Assembly (NCBI GenBank): GCA_002077065.1
Contig: NAJO01000004.1
Span: 496,001 to 560,000, forward strand
DNA length: 64,000 nt
Direction of reading: 5' to 3'
DNA from: Cryoendolithus antarcticus
Taxonomy: Eukaryota > Ascomycota > Dothideomycetes > Cladosporiales > Cladosporiaceae
Part shown: piece by piece, positions 62,871 to 64,000 of the stretch
How the letters are laid out: every line of letters begins with the position of its first letter
Position numbering within the stretch: the stretch's first letter is position 1
Program-made: the position numbers and the translations under genes
Notes under the pieces: generated by a model
What the model was told of the DNA's origin: nothing
The model's database searches: none
The model's input: only the letters and a program-made list of their open reading frames with translations

Positions 62871-64000
62871 GGTCCCAAAGGATAGGGGAAGAAGTGTGCA
62901 ATGGAGAACAGCTCAAGTGCTCCCATGCTGGACTATCGCCAGTGGAGTATGGAAAGCTGCCTTCATGACGAGGCAGGTGGTCTCGTCTGTAGTGTGCGTC
63001 GAAGAAATAAGAGGTGGGGTCGAGATAAGGTTGTACTTACATACCGATCAACAACCACGCAGCTCTTTGATGAGGAAGGTGCTACCTACACAACCGCTTA
63101 CTCTCGCCTCTTGTAGAATCTAGAATTGAGATTATTGCGCGCTTGCATCGGCACCAAATGCTCTGGTGTAGCATGTTGTTGTTGGTCGAATTATCGTGAA
63201 CATGACATTCGTCTGAGCAGTCACTGATCACGATGGCAGCTGTGACAGCTTCCATTCGTACTCCGAACACTGCCCAAGCTGAGGTAGATTGTGTGTCACC
63301 GACGCAGTCTCAACTTCGGCCTGGTAACATCGCACTGATATGCTCGCACCGACCCGCCGCCCCAGCGTGATCGCGAACATCTCGAGGCTCCTGATGATTG
63401 TGAGCCGTCTCTGGATCAGCCGAATTGTATTCCTGGACTGCTGGATAGCTGAGGAGACCATGGACCACTCTAATCTTCTTCGAGACGAATGATGATGGCA
63501 GAGTGTAACTTACAGCCGCAATACGAGCATCGCGTTGTCACGAGACAGCAATACCACAAAGCACAGAGCGACATCGTACCTGCATTCAGCATGCCATATG
63601 TGTTGGTGTCCGGCATTTGACATCTGCGGTCCAGGCGAGAGAGCTGAGACCTGCGGGTAAAGTTGCGCAGAAGATGGCGCCAGCTCATTTACAGGCTAAA
63701 GAGCTTAGGGCTGTAATTGGCCTTCGAAGGAGATGTTCCGGACGCCGCTAATGAGCTGCAACTCATGTACAGTACGCCTCTCGCCGCATTGCAAACATGA
63801 GCAACGAGAGATGCACTTATTAGCAACACTAACGAGGGGGCAGCTTTCAATCCGACAACGCAAACAGTACCGATGAGTTGACTTCCAGCTAGCGGCTCTG
63901 CTGCCCGTCCACGATCCGCCCAGGTTCAAGCCTCTTGCGTACTTGTTCTGCGGGCCGGATTAAGGTAAGGTGGATATGCAGAAGGACAAACATAGCGGTT
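62871..64000. other. Terminal 1.1 kb, no supported gene
   Basis: Only short open frames, several beginning with non-ATG codons, on both strands. One minus-strand frame (63929-63705) is Cys-rich (YCLRCRIESC, CSCLQCGERR) but lacks a start ATG and context; it could belong to a gene continuing outside the window, which I cannot test. Confidence 0.4.

Overview
The window reads as nuclear DNA of a filamentous ascomycete (Pezizomycotina). Genes are interrupted by short introns (about 50-130 bp) with GT...AG borders, often with a CTNAC-type branch site just upstream of the acceptor. The gene set is typical of that group: a Zn2Cys6 regulator, a plant-type class II DAHP synthase, an Nto1-type PHD protein, cystinosin/ERS1, PTS1-tagged peroxisomal enzymes and a GPI-anchored protein. 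The protein style suggests Dothideomycetes, but that is only a guess. There are no bacterial, viral or organellar blocks, no CRISPR array, and I recognised no tRNA or rRNA.

Layout. 1-7.4 kb: end of a patatin-type lipase, an OXNAD1-like reductase, a small secreted cysteine protein, a mitochondrial-type tRNA m1A58 methyltransferase homologue, class II DAHP synthase, and divergent HYPK. 7.8-16 kb: a large BRCT protein divergent from an unrecognised basic nuclear protein, then a bZIP factor whose 5' end looks frame-broken. 16-20.6 kb: a gene-poor stretch. 20.6-31.4 kb: SMP-30 family lactonase-like protein, a four-exon membrane protein, a DnaJ/DnaJ-X chaperone divergent from a LisH-WD40 protein, then a divergent peroxisomal pair (acyl-CoA oxidase ending AKL, AMP-forming acyl-CoA synthetase ending SKL). 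31.7-35.2 kb: Tho1/SARNP-type SAP protein and a Zn2Cys6 factor. 35.2-39 kb: gene-poor. 39-43.5 kb: a conserved unknown protein, BolA, Sym1/Mpv17 and nicotinate phosphoribosyltransferase. 44.9-49 kb: cAMP phosphodiesterase and an alpha/beta hydrolase. 49.1-55.3 kb: GPI-anchored protein, cystinosin/ERS1, and Nto1 (NuA3). 56.9-62.9 kb: LRR protein, AAA ATPase and SDR. The last 1.1 kb shows no gene.

How genes work together. Most are unrelated housekeeping genes, often as divergent pairs sharing 0.2-0.8 kb of promoter. The clearest functional pairing is acyl-CoA oxidase with acyl-CoA synthetase: both proteins carry a peroxisomal C-terminus, and the shared promoter has two CCGAGG motifs, the core known for FarA/FarB control of fatty-acid genes in Aspergillus. 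The BRCT protein and its divergent partner share short basic motifs and may act in the same nuclear process. BolA and Sym1/Mpv17 are convergent genes for probable mitochondrial proteins.

All exon structures were read by eye from splice signals and protein continuity; none was tested against RNA or databases. I see no convincing undescribed system. The best leads are the divergent peroxisomal unit, the repeat-bearing BRCT protein with its partner, and the unnamed membrane and nuclear proteins.
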